Shown here piece after piece: positions 27,020-36,626 of a stretch of DNA of 64,000 bases. A model generated the notes under the pieces. It had not been told where the DNA came from and made no database searches. It worked only from the letters and a program-made list of their open reading frames with translations. Numbering within the stretch: position 1 is the stretch's first letter; each line of letters starts with the position of its first letter. This stretch comes from Pseudomonas entomophila (GTDB taxonomy: Bacteria; Pseudomonadota; Gammaproteobacteria; Pseudomonadales; Pseudomonadaceae), in NCBI RefSeq assembly GCF_013523165.1, contig NZ_JAAMQI010000001.1, forward strand, positions 1 to 64,000, given 5' to 3'. Made by a program: the position numbers and the translations under genes.

Positions 27020-27607
27020 TCAGTGGTGGCGGGGTTTGAGCAGGGCAGGCTTCTCGTCCGGTGCTTGCAGCAGCAGGAACAGTGCGGTCAGTGCTTCGGG
27101 GATCTGCACGATCATGTCGTCCTGCAGGCTCGGCGTACGGGCGATGTCCTCGAACTCCGGCTGCTCGTCGAACAGGCCCGAGCCGACCATGATCGGCAGC
27201 AGCATCTCGCTGACTTCTTCCTCGGCGTTCTCGAACCAGGCTTCCTCGCGCAGGAACACGCCTTCCATGAAGCCGATACACCAGCCGCGCAGGTCGGAAT
27301 CGTCCGGCTCGTCGCCCAGGTCCAGGTCGCAGGGCAGCTCGAACTCTTCGTCGCTGGCCAGCTGGCGTGCGATGTGCGCCTTGAGCGACGCCAGGGTGGT
27401 CTCGATTTCGGTCCGCTGCGCCTCGCTGGTGTAGCGTGGCTGCTCGGCGAACAGCGCGTCGATCCATTCACGTTCCGGCACGTCTTCGGCGCAGATCGAC
27501 AGCGCGGTCAGGTAGCCGTGGGCGGCGACGTAGTCCAGCGCTTCTTCGTGCAGCTCGTCGGCGTCGAGGAAGGCTTGCAGGCGGGTCAGTTGCTCGGCGA
27601 AGGACAT
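27020..27607 (-). CDS. YecA/YgfB (UPF0149) family protein
   Basis: This is a 195-residue acidic, helical cytoplasmic protein. The pattern LHEEALDYVAAHGYLTAL near the N-terminus and LRGWCIGFMEGVFL in the middle are typical of the UPF0149/YecA family. No C-terminal SEC-C zinc motif is visible, only a PALLKPRHH tail. ATG 27607 (MSFAEQLTRL) is chosen over the upstream TTG at 27670, whose extension is not conserved-looking. The role is unknown. Confidence 0.85.
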   Translation of the reverse strand: MSFAEQLTRLQAFLDADELHEEALDYVAAHGYLTALSICAEDVPEREWIDALFAEQPRYTSEAQRTEIETTLASLKAHIARQLASDEEFELPCDLDLGDEPDDSDLRGWCIGFMEGVFLREEAWFENAEEEVSEMLLPIMVGSGLFDEQPEFEDIARTPSLQDDMIVQIPEALTALFLLLQAPDEKPALLKPRHH

Positions 27608-27850
27608 TACAGGGCTACCTTGGGAATAAACGATAACGAATTCTAGCACCTTGCAGTCGCTGCGGGGCAAAGGGAACGCCTGTCAGCGAAACGCCTGTCG
27701 GAACCTGTGCTGGGGTATACTCGGCGGTTTTCCACCGATGCGGGCGGTCTTGCTCGCTCGGCAAAAGCCGCTTACGGATTCGTGGGTGTGCCAGGCCGGT
27801 TTTTCCGTCAGCCTGTGCCCCGCAGGATCAAGCGATTCGTGGAGTTCCCA

Positions 27851-29989
27851 ATGCTCGAACAGGCCCAGCGCGTCCTCAAGGACGTCTTCGGTTACGACAG
27901 TTTCCGTGGTCGACAGGCTGCGATCATCGAATGCGTGGCCAGCGGCGGCGACGCCCTGGTGCTGATGCCCACCGGGGGTGGCAAGTCCCTGTGCTTCCAG
28001 GTTCCAGGCCTGTTGCGGCCTGGCCTGACGGTGGTGGTGTCGCCGCTGATCGCGCTGATGGACGACCAGGTGGCCACCCTGGACGAGCTGGGCGTCGCGG
28101 CGGCCGCGCTCAACTCGACCCTGAACAACGACCAGCAGCGTGAGCTGGCGGCGCGTTTGCGTCGGGGTGAAATCAAAATGCTGTACCTGGCGCCGGAGCG
28201 CCTGGTGCAACCGCGCATGCTGGATTTTCTGAGCTCGCTGCACATTTCGCTGTTCGCCATCGACGAGGCGCACTGCGTGTCGCAGTGGGGGCATGACTTC
28301 CGGCCGGAGTACCTGCAGCTCGGTCAACTGGCCGAGCTGTTCCCGAACGTGCCGCGTATCGCCCTGACAGCGACTGCCGATATGCGTACCCGCGAAGAGA
28401 TCGTCCAGCGGCTGCACCTGCAAGGCGCCGAGCGGTTCCTGTCGAGCTTCGACCGGCCGAACATCTTCTACCGCATCGTGCCCAAGGAGCAGCCCCGCAA
28501 GCAGCTGCTGGCGTTCCTGGGCGAGCGCCGCGGCAATGCCGGCATCGTCTATTGCCTGTCGCGCAAGAAGGTCGATGAAACGGCGGCGTTCCTCTGTGAC
28601 CAGGGGTTCCCGGCGCTGCCGTACCATGCGGGGCTGGCCGCCGAGACGCGTGCGACCAACCAGCGGCGCTTCCTCAACGAGGAAGGCCTGATCATGGTCG
28701 CCACCATCGCCTTCGGCATGGGTATCGACAAGCCCAACGTGCGCTTCGTCGCGCACCTGGACCTGCCCAAGTCCCTGGAAGCCTACTACCAGGAAACCGG
28801 TCGTGCCGGCCGCGACGGCCTGCCTGCCGACGCTTGGATGGCCTACGGCTTGCAAGACATGGTCATGCTCAAGCAGATGCTCCAGAACTCCGAGGGTGAC
28901 GAGCGCCACAAGCGCATCGAGCAGCACAAGCTCGACGCCATGCTCGCCCTGTGCGAAGAGAGCGGCTGTCGGCGCCAGGCGCTGCTGGCGTACTTCGACG
29001 AGCGTCTCGAGCAGCCGTGCGGGCACTGCGACAACTGCGTCGATCCGGTGCAGACCTGGGATGCCACCGAGCCGGCGCGCCAGGCACTGTCGGCGATCTA
29101 CCGCACCGGCCAGCGCTATGGGGTCGGGCACCTGATCGACGTCTTGTTGGGCAAGAGCACCGACAAGGTGCGCAACTTCGGCCATGAGAAGCTGGCCGTG
29201 TTCGGGGTGGGCAAGGCCACCAGCGAGCACGAGTGGCGTTCGCTGTTCCGGCAACTGGTGGCCCGTGGCTTGGTGGACATCGACATCGAAGGCTACGGCG
29301 GCCTGCGCCTGTCGGACAGCTGCCGACCCCTGTTGCGCGGCGAGGTGACGCTGCAGCTGCGTCGCGACCTCAAGCCGCAGACCGTGGCCAAGAGCGGCGG
29401 CGGCAGCCCGGCCAGCCAGCTGGTGCGCGGCGAGGAGCGCGAACAGTGGGAGGCGTTGCGCAGCCTGCGGCGCAAACTGGCCGAAGAGCATGGTGTGCCG
29501 CCGTACGTCATCTTCCCGGATTCGACCCTGCTCGAGATGCTGCGCAGCCAGCCCACCAGCCTGGCCGAGATGGGCCGGGTCAGCGGGGTAGGGGCGCGCA
29601 AGCTGGAGCGTTATGGCCAGGCGTTCCTCGAGGTGCTCAACGGTGCGGGTGGCAGCGACGACGCGTCGAAGGGGGTCATCGACCTGCGCCACGAACTGGT
29701 GAGCCTGGCCCGCGCAGGCATGACGCCGCTGCAGATCGCCGGTCAACTCAACTGCAGCGAGAAGAACGTCTACAGCCTGCTGGCCGAATCGCTGGGGCGC
29801 CAGGAGCTGAGCCTGGAGCAGGCGCTGGACGTGCCCGAGGACCTGCTCAGCGAGCTGCAGGATGCGTTTCTCGACGGCGAAGGCGAGCTGCCGCCAGTCT
29901 CGAGCGTGGCCGCCCAGTTCGCCGGGCGCGTGCCGGAGGGGGTGCTGCATTGTGTGCGTGCGGCACTGGCGGCTGAGTTCGAACTGTAG
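27851..29989 (+). CDS. recQ: ATP-dependent DNA helicase RecQ
   Basis: This 712-residue 3'-5' helicase acts in recombinational repair and replication restart. Motif I is [14 protein letters not shown] (about residue 40) and motif [19 protein letters not shown] (about 138). The [15 protein letters not shown] and [12 protein letters not shown] motifs follow. The RQC zinc site uses cysteines in ALCEESGC and QPCGHCDNC. An HRDC domain ([24 protein letters not shown]) is followed by a C-terminal extension of about 100 residues with an HTH-like segment ([19 protein letters not shown]), common in Pseudomonas RecQ. ATG 27851 is chosen because it starts the conserved [15 protein letters not shown]. Confidence 0.95.
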   Translation: MLEQAQRVLKDVFGYDSFRGRQAAIIECVASGGDALVLMPTGGGKSLCFQVPGLLRPGLTVVVSPLIALMDDQVATLDELGVAAAALNSTLNNDQQRELAARLRRGEIKMLYLAPERLVQPRMLDFLSSLHISLFAIDEAHCVSQWGHDFRPEYLQLGQLAELFPNVPRIALTATADMRTREEIVQRLHLQGAERFLSSFDRPNIFYRIVPKEQPRKQLLAFLGERRGNAGIVYCLSRKKVDETAAFLCDQGFPALPYHAGLAAETRATNQRRFLNEEGLIMVATIAFGMGIDKPNVRFVAHLDLPKSLEAYYQETGRAGRDGLPADAWMAYGLQDMVMLKQMLQNSEGDERHKRIEQHKLDAMLALCEESGCRRQALLAYFDERLEQPCGHCDNCVDPVQTWDATEPARQALSAIYRTGQRYGVGHLIDVLLGKSTDKVRNFGHEKLAVFGVGKATSEHEWRSLFRQLVARGLVDIDIEGYGGLRLSDSCRPLLRGEVTLQLRRDLKPQTVAKSGGGSPASQLVRGEEREQWEALRSLRRKLAEEHGVPPYVIFPDSTLLEMLRSQPTSLAEMGRVSGVGARKLERYGQAFLEVLNGAGGSDDASKGVIDLRHELVSLARAGMTPLQIAGQLNCSEKNVYSLLAESLGRQELSLEQALDVPEDLLSELQDAFLDGEGELPPVSSVAAQFAGRVPEGVLHCVRAALAAEFEL

Positions 29990-30020
29990 GTCGTCTTTCA
30001 TGCAGGGCGGTGATTGTTCC

Positions 30021-30115
30021 ACCGCCATCGCGGGCAAGCCCGCTCCCACACGTAGAGGTGTGATCGCCATGCTGAGGTGTACTCGGGGTGGGAGCGGGCT
30101 TGCCCGCGATGGCGG
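30021..30115. repeat. Inverted pair of family 2 REP repeats
   Basis: The unit 'accgccatcgcgggcaagcc' (30021 onward) and its inverse ending near 30115 are separated by about 38 bases. It shares its core with the pair at 20979-21043. It lies just after recQ and could act as a 3' mRNA stabiliser. Confidence 0.8.
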
Positions 30116-30278
30116 CAGGGCAATCACCGCCTGGCTCAAAGGCATGCCTCAGTGTGAGGCGCGTCATCGAACGCCTCTGTCTACAGCACAAAGCGCGTAT
30201 TCCTACAGAGCGGGCCTTGCAGGCGGACCAAGGCCATGGTTAGCTGCCTAATAATTAGTTTCGATGACCGAGTGACCT

Positions 30279-30716
30279 ATGCCACTGACCAACAACCAAC
30301 ACCGCTTCGGCATGCAACTGGCCCAGATGTCGCGTGGCTGGCGCGCCGAGCTGGATCGTCGGCTGGCCGGACTCAATCTGTCCCAGGCCCGGTGGCTGGT
30401 GCTGCTGCACCTGGCCCGGTTCGAAGAGGCACCGACCCAGCGTGCCTTGGCGCAGAGCGTGGGCGTCGAAGGGCCGACCCTGGCGCGATTGCTGGACAGC
30501 CTGGAGGCTCAAGGGCTGGTGCAGCGGCAAGCGGTCGCCGAAGACCGTCGAGCCAAGAAGATCCAGCTGTGCGCACCTGCCAAGCCGTTGATCGAGCAGA
30601 TCGAGACCATCGCCAATACCCTGCGGGCCGAATTGTTCGAGGGCGTCAGCGAGGCGGATCTGGAGGTGTGCATGCGTGTGCATGCCAAGATTCTCGACAA
30701 CCTCGAGCGTTCCTGA
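30279..30716 (+). CDS. MarR family transcriptional regulator, SlyA-like
   Basis: This 145-residue winged-helix regulator is a probable homodimer. The N-terminal dimer helix (NNQHRFGMQLAQMSRGWRAELDRRL) is followed by the recognition region QRALAQSVGVEGPTLARLLDSLEAQGLVQR and the wing AVAEDRRAKKIQL, typical of MarR/SlyA proteins. It is transcribed in the same direction as the SelT/W/H-like gene 44 bases downstream, but a common operon is uncertain. The ligand and targets are unknown. Confidence 0.9.
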   Translation: MPLTNNQHRFGMQLAQMSRGWRAELDRRLAGLNLSQARWLVLLHLARFEEAPTQRALAQSVGVEGPTLARLLDSLEAQGLVQRQAVAEDRRAKKIQLCAPAKPLIEQIETIANTLRAELFEGVSEADLEVCMRVHAKILDNLERS

Positions 30717-30760
30717 CGCCTTGAAGGCGTCGTCACCCGGCCAGCAAGAGAACACTCCCG

Positions 30761-31042
30761 ATGAACCTGCGCAAACCTGAGGTCGTCATCACCTACTGCA
30801 CCCAGTGCCAGTGGCTGCTACGTGCCGCCTGGCTGGCCCAGGAGCTGCTGTCGACGTTCGCCGACGAACTGGGCCGCGTCGCCCTGGAGCCTGCCAGCGG
30901 CGGTACCTTTCGCATCACCTGCGACGGTGTGCAGGTCTGGGAGCGCAAGGTCGATGGCGGCTTTCCCGAGGCCAAGGTACTCAAGCAGCGCATTCGCGAC
31001 CGGATCGACCCCAGGCGCGATCTGGGACACAACGACCGCTAA
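30761..31042 (+). CDS. SelT/SelW/SelH (Rdx) family redox protein
   Basis: This 93-residue thioredoxin-like protein has the CTQC motif (ITYCTQCQWLLRAAWLAQELL) in the place of the CxxU selenocysteine site of mammalian SelW. The cis-proline equivalent region and the GGTFRITCDGVQVWERKVDGGFPEAKVLKQRIRD segment identify the Rdx family. It probably acts in thiol redox reactions in the cytoplasm; partners are unknown. Confidence 0.92.
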   Translation: MNLRKPEVVITYCTQCQWLLRAAWLAQELLSTFADELGRVALEPASGGTFRITCDGVQVWERKVDGGFPEAKVLKQRIRDRIDPRRDLGHNDR

Positions 31043-31053
31043 GGCATCGACCC

Positions 31054-31821
31054 TCAGTCGTACAACGCCTTCTTCTTCCAGTTCTCGTCCTCGTCGGTCT
31101 TGAGCCCCTGGGTCAACTGGTTGTCTTCGTCCTCGGTCGGCTCCAGCTGGTCCAACGTCTGGGCGTCGGCGCGCGCCAACAGTTTTTCAAGGTACGTCAG
31201 CTGCTCTTTGTAAGTCGCAGGGTCAGGCTGCTTGCGCAGGTACTGCACCCCGCGCTCGAAAGCCAGGCGCGCCTGGCCTGGCTCACCCTTGGCCAGGCAC
31301 TGCTGGCCCAGGTTGTTGAAGAACTCGATGTGCAGCAGCACCAGTACATGCTGGATGTGCTTGACCCAGTACTTGCCTTCCTCCCGCGTCAGCACGTTCT
31401 CGTGGGTGGCGCGCACCACGTGATGGTGCAGTACCTCGAGCAGCACCCGGATGTCCTTGGCCTTGGCCTCGGTGCCGATCGGGCTGGGCGGGTTGTTCAC
31501 CGGGATCTTCTCGCCAAGCGCAACGAGCTGTTCGAGTTCGGCGATGCGTGTTTTGAGCTGGACGTCGCGTTTGTCCATGGCCAGCAGGCGCTGGTCCAAA
31601 TCGAGCTCGATCCGGGCCAGCAGCAGCTTCAGCGCAGGGCTCATGAACTGCCCAGGGAACGTCTCGCTGATATCGCCACAGCGCCGCTGACGCTCGTTGA
31701 GGTCGATCTTCAGGCGTGCGCGGTCGAGCCGGGTGTTTTCCACCAGGTTGTTGAGGTAGCCGATGACGATCAGCAGGGCGATGCCCGCCACGACCAGCAG
31801 GGTGATCAGAAATGGTGTCAC
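31054..31821 (-). CDS. Membrane-anchored coiled-coil/helical protein of unknown function
   Basis: This 255-residue protein has one N-terminal transmembrane helix (LITLLVVAGIALLIVIGYLNNL), a probable coiled coil at about 65-100 (LLARIELDLDQRLLAMDKRD...IAELEQLV), then a helical domain. That domain contains KDIRVLLEVLHHHVVRATHENV and a TPR-like stretch LGQQCLAKGEPGQARLAFERGVQYL, and the tail is acidic. The start is GTG 31821 with AGAGG upstream. I do not recognise the family. It converges on the SelT/W/H-like gene. Confidence 0.7.
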   Translation of the reverse strand: MTPFLITLLVVAGIALLIVIGYLNNLVENTRLDRARLKIDLNERQRRCGDISETFPGQFMSPALKLLLARIELDLDQRLLAMDKRDVQLKTRIAELEQLVALGEKIPVNNPPSPIGTEAKAKDIRVLLEVLHHHVVRATHENVLTREEGKYWVKHIQHVLVLLHIEFFNNLGQQCLAKGEPGQARLAFERGVQYLRKQPDPATYKEQLTYLEKLLARADAQTLDQLEPTEDEDNQLTQGLKTDEDENWKKKALYD

Positions 31822-32008
31822 CGGTAACGCCTCTGTCAGATTTTGCCTGGTTGGAGTGTAGTGAGTTCATGCGGCAGCGAATAGCGTCCCTATGAAAGAG
31901 AAGGGCGTCTTCGACGTTTGTGCAGCGTTCTGGGCCGTTGGCAGGTGCGACCGTGGGACTAGGCAATGGGGGCGAAGTGATTGATTTGAATAAATTTATA
32001 CAAAGGGC

Positions 32009-32037
32009 TTGACGCCCCTGTGCAGCCTCCCTAGAAT
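32009..32037 (+). promoter_or_regulatory. Sigma70 promoter of the tRNA cluster with stringent-type discriminator
   Basis: TTGACG (32009-32014), a 17-base spacer and TAGAAT (32032-32037) match the consensus well. The bases after the -10 box are gcgcgcc, a GC-rich discriminator typical of stringently controlled stable-RNA promoters. The upstream AT-rich stretch (tgaataaatttatacaaa) could act as an UP element. Confidence 0.8.
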
Positions 32038-32098
32038 GCGCGCCACTTGCAGCGCAAAGCATAACGCCACGCAATGCAGGAAGTGAATGTTGTAGCGT

Positions 32099-32174
32099 GT
32101 CCCCTTCGTCTAGTGGCCTAGGACACCGCCCTTTCACGGCGGTAACAGGGGTTCGAGTCCCCTAGGGGACGCCA
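32099..32174 (+). tRNA. tRNA-Glu (TTC), copy 1
   Basis: This 76-base gene runs from gtccccttcg to a genomically encoded CCA end. The acceptor arms GTCCCCT/AGGGGAC pair, the TTC anticodon sits in CTTTCAC, and the T-arm GGGGTTCGAGTCCCC is complete. It is identical to the copy at 32344-32419. Confidence 0.97.
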
Positions 32175-32176
32175 TT

Positions 32177-32252
<76 letters not shown>

Positions 32253-32343
32253 GTTTCTCCGGCAGCGCCTGATGGCGGGGCAGGAAAAGAAAATCCAGGC
32301 CGAATCGTGAGGTTCAGGTCGGGTGCACTGAAAAGTGTCGTGT

Positions 32344-32419
32344 GTCCCCTTCGTCTAGTGGCCTAGGACACCGCCCTTTCACGGCGGTAACAGGGGTTCG
32401 AGTCCCCTAGGGGACGCCA
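32344..32419 (+). tRNA. tRNA-Glu (TTC), copy 2
   Basis: This 76-base gene is identical to copy 1. It is preceded by a 91-base spacer that does not repeat the first leader, so the duplication covers the tRNA pair rather than the promoter. Confidence 0.97.
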
Positions 32420-32422
32420 TTT

Positions 32423-32498
<76 letters not shown>

Positions 32499-32581
32499 GT
32501 TCAACACTGTGGCGTCTATGCGGTACAGGGTGGTGAAGGTCGTCAAGACGCTTCACGCCAAACGTGGTAACGCTTCACCAT

Positions 32582-32657
<76 letters not shown>

Positions 32658-32662
32658 AACAG

Positions 32663-32699
32663 AAACGAAGAAAGAGACGAAAGTCTCTTTCTTCGTTTT
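32663..32699 (+). terminator. Intrinsic terminator of the tRNA operon
   Basis: A perfect 16-base-pair stem aaacgaagaaagagac/gtctctttcttcgttt encloses a GAAA tetraloop and ends in a run of Ts. It lies between the last tRNA and the 3' end of the minus-strand adhesin gene, and being symmetric it may stop transcription from both sides. Confidence 0.9.
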
Positions 32700-32754
32700 C
32701 GCATGCCTGAAACTAGGTCCCGGCGTGGCAAACGAGCTGCCAGGCCGGGTCGTC

Positions 32755-33840
32755 TTATTGATACGTCACGGTGAAATTCAATGCGCCGTTTGCCTGACCG
32801 GGTGTGACTGACTGCGCGGTCTGGTAATAGCGTGCCTGGAACTTCAAGTGCGTTTCACCCGGTACCAGTGGCGTCACCGGCACCTCATCGTCGAGCCGAA
32901 CCGGGGTCAGGCCGTCTTCGTGCAATACCTGGATGCCCAGGCCACTCGCCCCCGAACCACTGGACAGGCTGAACAAACCCAGGTCGGGATCCAGGGTGGT
33001 AGAGCCTTGTGCGGCTTCCATGTGTATGTGGGCCCTGGCGCTGCTGCCTGATGGATCGTCATCGCAGTCGTTCAGGCGAATCTCGAACGTGACCGGGGCC
33101 GTGGTGTGGCCGGGGCCGCTGAAATCCTTCACGTCATGAGTGCCCAATGCCACCGGGTCTGGATTGACGGCATCGGCCTTGAGCGAGCACTGCGCGGCGG
33201 TGACCGTGCCGTGCAGGTGATAGCGCAACACCGAGCCGATCGTGTCGTAGCTGCCACTGAACAGTTGCACGCCATTGAACGCATGCGGCCCAGGTGCGAT
33301 CGGCCCGGTCTTGATCAGCGTGATGAAAGCACGCAGGTTGCTCATCTGGATGCCCATCGGTCCGGTGCGATGGTTGGCGTATCCCTGCCAGGGCACCGAG
33401 TGCCAGGTGCTGGCATTCCACCAATTCTGTGGGTTACCGCCTTTGCCCGTGTATGGCCAGTCCAGGCGTACGTGGATGCCCACGCCATCCACCCCGGTTT
33501 CCAGGACGCGACCGGTCAGGTCTTCGCCGGCGACGGGGGGGAGCGGGTTGGTGACGATCGGTTGAGTATTGAGTACTTGCGCAGTGAGGTATTCGGTGCC
33601 ATTGACGTTATTGCACGCCAGTATCAATCCTGCCTCGTTCGGCAGGTTGTAACGTACATCGGCCTGTCCGATCACGCTGCCGATCGGCGCGTCGCGTGGC
33701 ACCCACACAGGCTGCAGGCGCAAGTTGTGCACCAGCTCGCCCGACACGCCATTCATCCACTCGCAGATGGCCATCGCCTCACCACTGTTGAGCAGGACAA
33801 GGGTTGCCGGGATCATTGTGGTACGGGCTAATCGCTTCAT
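32755..33840 (-). CDS. Type 1-like fimbrial tip adhesin
   Basis: This 361-residue secreted adhesin has the signal peptide MKRLARTTMIPATLVLLNSGEAMA. The N-terminal half (about 25-215) is a probable receptor-binding domain with cysteines in AICEWMNG and ILACNNV. The C-terminal half is a pilin domain with a Cys pair (AAQCSLKAD, RLNDCDDD) and the penultimate-Tyr ending GALNFTVTYQ typical of chaperone-usher subunits. It starts two bases after the usher stop. The ATG at 33840 is chosen because the longer frame from 33975 lacks a signal peptide. The ligand is unknown. Confidence 0.85.
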   Translation of the reverse strand: MKRLARTTMIPATLVLLNSGEAMAICEWMNGVSGELVHNLRLQPVWVPRDAPIGSVIGQADVRYNLPNEAGLILACNNVNGTEYLTAQVLNTQPIVTNPLPPVAGEDLTGRVLETGVDGVGIHVRLDWPYTGKGGNPQNWWNASTWHSVPWQGYANHRTGPMGIQMSNLRAFITLIKTGPIAPGPHAFNGVQLFSGSYDTIGSVLRYHLHGTVTAAQCSLKADAVNPDPVALGTHDVKDFSGPGHTTAPVTFEIRLNDCDDDPSGSSARAHIHMEAAQGSTTLDPDLGLFSLSSGSGASGLGIQVLHEDGLTPVRLDDEVPVTPLVPGETHLKFQARYYQTAQSVTPGQANGALNFTVTYQ

Positions 33841-33842
33841 GT

Positions 33843-36365
33843 TCAGATCCGTGGGTTGTCTTGAGGGGGAAGTGGGCATTGCAGCGTCTGCAGGCGATAA
33901 CCCTGCTCGAGGCGCATGTCGGCAGGGGTGATGTGCACCTGACAGGTGTGTTGGCCCCAGCGCAGGTGTAGCCACTGAGCCTTGTCGTCGGTGGCGACCA
34001 GGGCCTGGCCGGCCTGACCGACCACAGCCACGGTCTGGCCTTTTGAGTCAGTGACCTGGGCGCCGAACGGCCATGGCTTGTCGTCGCTCTGTTGCAGCGT
34101 GAGGATCAGGCGTGTGACCTTGCGCGCGGCGAAGCGAACTTTGACGATCGCGCCGCGGCGAGGTACTACCTGAGCGCTGCCATTGTCGATCTGTATCTGT
34201 GGGTCGAGATTGGCGGTCTGCAACTGCAGGGAGTTGTTGCGGTAGGGCCGCAGGTGCGGCGTGGTCATGAAGCCGCCGCTGTCGGTGGCGCCGCCCGGTG
34301 CGTTCTGCATGCCCAGTCCGGGTATGCCGGGCACTTCGATCAGGGCATTGGTCTCACCCAACTGGCTGGCAAAGGTCAGGCCCGCGTCGTGCAGCAACAC
34401 GCTGCCGCTGGCGTTGGCCGACAACGAGTGGTAGTTGCTGCCTTGGGTGTAGCCGACACCAATGTTGGCACGAGACCCTTGATAGCCAAACGACAGTGCG
34501 CCCGAAGTCTGCTGCCGGGCATCGCGGTTGGCCGACACCGAGTACCGCAAGCGGTGGTCCAGGGCGCCCCCGCTGAGGCTGGCCCGTTGACTCTGGCGTC
34601 CGTTGCTGCTCTGGGTTCCAACGGTGAGCGTGGAGCCGCTGAACCAGTCCAGTGGCAGGGTCATGCTCAGGCCGAACAGTCGATCCTGACGGTTGCCGGT
34701 GGCCAGTGATTGCGAGGCGAACAGGTTCAGTCTGACATCGCGGTACTGAGTATTGAACTGCAACTGGTATTGTCGACGCTCAAGGTTCGTGCGCCAGTAG
34801 TCGTCCTGGGACAAGGTGAAGCTCAGCGAACTGCGGTTGCCCAGACGTTGGTAGAGCGACGCTTCAAGGCGGCTGCGCCGGTTGCCCAGGTAGTCCGAGT
34901 AGGCGTGCCGTTCACGCACGGCTTCGTCATAGTCGCGATAACCTTCGCTCGAGTAGCGGTACCCGGCAAAACGCAAGTTGGTGCCGGTGTCGAACGCCTT
35001 GCCGTAGCGTACCGAATAGCTCTGGCCTTGCACCTCCCCTAGCCGTTGGCCCAGATCGGCGCCCGCCTGGGTCACATCCAGCGACATGGCGCCCAGTAGC
35101 CCGAGGTCACGGGCGATGCCGATCAGCCCGGCACGGTAGTAGTCGCCACCTTGCACACCGCCGTAGAGGGTGCCCCAGCTGCCGCCGCGGGCCAGGCTCG
35201 CCTGCCACAGCAGGGGTGTGTCCAGGTGTTCGGCACCGTTGTAGCGGCCCAGCGTGGCGCTATAGCGCCATACCCCTTCGCGCAACAGGTTGGCCAGGCT
35301 GGAGTAGGGCTGCAGAAATCGTCGCACCTGGCCGTTGGCCTCGGTCAATACCACCTCCAGCTCACCGCTGCCACCGCCCACGCCCAGGTCATCGATGACA
35401 TAAGGGCCTGGCGCGACGAACGTGGTGTACACGGGGTAACCGTTGAGCAGCACCTCCAGCTTGGCCCGGGTCTGCGCCACCCCGCGAATCACTGGCGCGT
35501 AGTGTTGCATCACGTCGGGCAGCATGCCCATGTCGGAGGCGACCTGCATGCCCTTGAAGGGCAAGCTGCGAAAGACCTCGCCATGGCTGAAGGTTTCGCC
35601 GAGGGTAAGGTTGCCGCGGTTGTCAGGAAGGTCACGCTGCAGGTAGGTGTTGCTACGGGTCCAGCTGCGATCGCCCTGACCATCCACACGCAGGGCCTGG
35701 CTGCTGCGCAAGCGCCAGGTGCCAAGGTTGACGCCGCTGTTGAGTAGTAGGTCGTGGCTGGACTGGCTGCTGCCCTGACGGTTGAGGGTCTGGGTGGCGA
35801 CCTGATAGTTGACGAAGGCCGCATCGATACCTGCATCCCATTGCTCGGGCGGTACACTGCCTTCTATACCGCGACGCAGGGCGAACTGTGGCACCGACAG
35901 GGCCAGCTGCAGCTTACCGGGATCGAATTCGGCGCTGGCATCGGGCAAGTGTTCGGCCAGGTTCTGGCAGGGTAGGGTATCGTCCAAGGGTCGATTCAGG
36001 GCTTGCTCGCGCAGTCCCAGTTCGCGCAGCAGGCTTGCAGGCAGACAGGCTTGCAGGCCTTGCCCGTCCGCGCCGGGCAGTACCTCGATCTCACGCTCGC
36101 CCAGGCGTGCAAGATTGACGGTGACCTGAACGTGGTAACGCCCGGGCGTCAGCGGGGCTTGGCTGACCAGAGCCTGTAGGGCGCGTTGTCCGGCGTCGGC
36201 CATCTCACTGGGCGTCTGACGCAGGAACGCGGCGTTGAACTCCGGTGCTGAGGTGGCCAGCGCCGGTCGGTAGGCGCACAGCAGCAGGCTGGTGCCACCT
36301 AGCGCCAGCAGCGGTGCAAGGCGGCTGCGCGAGGATGCGCGTGTGCATCGAGGGGGATGGAGCAT
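33843..36365 (-). CDS. FimD-type outer-membrane fimbrial usher
   Basis: This 840-residue usher starts with a signal region (LAPLLALGGTSLLLCAYRPALA). An N-domain follows (EFNAAFLRQTPSEMADAGQ and DIRVQVT-like strands, including LPASLLREL and CQNLAEHLPDASAEFD). The translocation barrel and plug include SLPFKGMQVASDMGMLPD and the PYVIDDLGVGGGSGELEVVLTEANG motif. The C-terminal domains end HTCQVHITPADMRLEQGYRLQTLQC. It lacks an adjacent chaperone and pilin gene. The probable partners, transcribed in the same direction, are about 24 kb away at 60.4-61.7 kb. Confidence 0.9.
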   Translation of the reverse strand: MLHPPRCTRASSRSRLAPLLALGGTSLLLCAYRPALATSAPEFNAAFLRQTPSEMADAGQRALQALVSQAPLTPGRYHVQVTVNLARLGEREIEVLPGADGQGLQACLPASLLRELGLREQALNRPLDDTLPCQNLAEHLPDASAEFDPGKLQLALSVPQFALRRGIEGSVPPEQWDAGIDAAFVNYQVATQTLNRQGSSQSSHDLLLNSGVNLGTWRLRSSQALRVDGQGDRSWTRSNTYLQRDLPDNRGNLTLGETFSHGEVFRSLPFKGMQVASDMGMLPDVMQHYAPVIRGVAQTRAKLEVLLNGYPVYTTFVAPGPYVIDDLGVGGGSGELEVVLTEANGQVRRFLQPYSSLANLLREGVWRYSATLGRYNGAEHLDTPLLWQASLARGGSWGTLYGGVQGGDYYRAGLIGIARDLGLLGAMSLDVTQAGADLGQRLGEVQGQSYSVRYGKAFDTGTNLRFAGYRYSSEGYRDYDEAVRERHAYSDYLGNRRSRLEASLYQRLGNRSSLSFTLSQDDYWRTNLERRQYQLQFNTQYRDVRLNLFASQSLATGNRQDRLFGLSMTLPLDWFSGSTLTVGTQSSNGRQSQRASLSGGALDHRLRYSVSANRDARQQTSGALSFGYQGSRANIGVGYTQGSNYHSLSANASGSVLLHDAGLTFASQLGETNALIEVPGIPGLGMQNAPGGATDSGGFMTTPHLRPYRNNSLQLQTANLDPQIQIDNGSAQVVPRRGAIVKVRFAARKVTRLILTLQQSDDKPWPFGAQVTDSKGQTVAVVGQAGQALVATDDKAQWLHLRWGQHTCQVHITPADMRLEQGYRLQTLQCPLPPQDNPRI

Positions 36366-36626
36366 CGGGGAGCATTCCTGTCGACGATGGCCCGCCTGAC
36401 CATGAGGCAGCGGGTCGGGGCATGGAAGGCGCGGCTGGCGGGTGAGGCGACAGCGGGCGCAGGGCCCGAACGATAGGGTTTAAAGGGGGTGGGGGCTGTA
36501 GGGGATGTCTATGATTGGCGGGGGATAGTTGGAAACGCAGAGCCATCGTAAGAAGCAGGGTCCCGGAGGACCCTGCAGAACGCTTTCGCGAAATCTGGTG
36601 AAGCTTCATGCTGTCTGATGGGGGAG

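Noticed and set aside
27683..30145. An 820-codon open frame antisense to recQ
   Set aside because: It is a shadow of recQ and the REP pair. Its composition is typical of reverse-complement frames of GC-rich genes and it shows no family motif.
36205..36609. Small minus-strand frame after the Rhs gene as a possible immunity gene
   Set aside because: The 134-residue product is very proline/serine-rich, overlaps the usher signal-peptide region in another frame and has no ribosome binding site, so it does not look like a real immunity protein.
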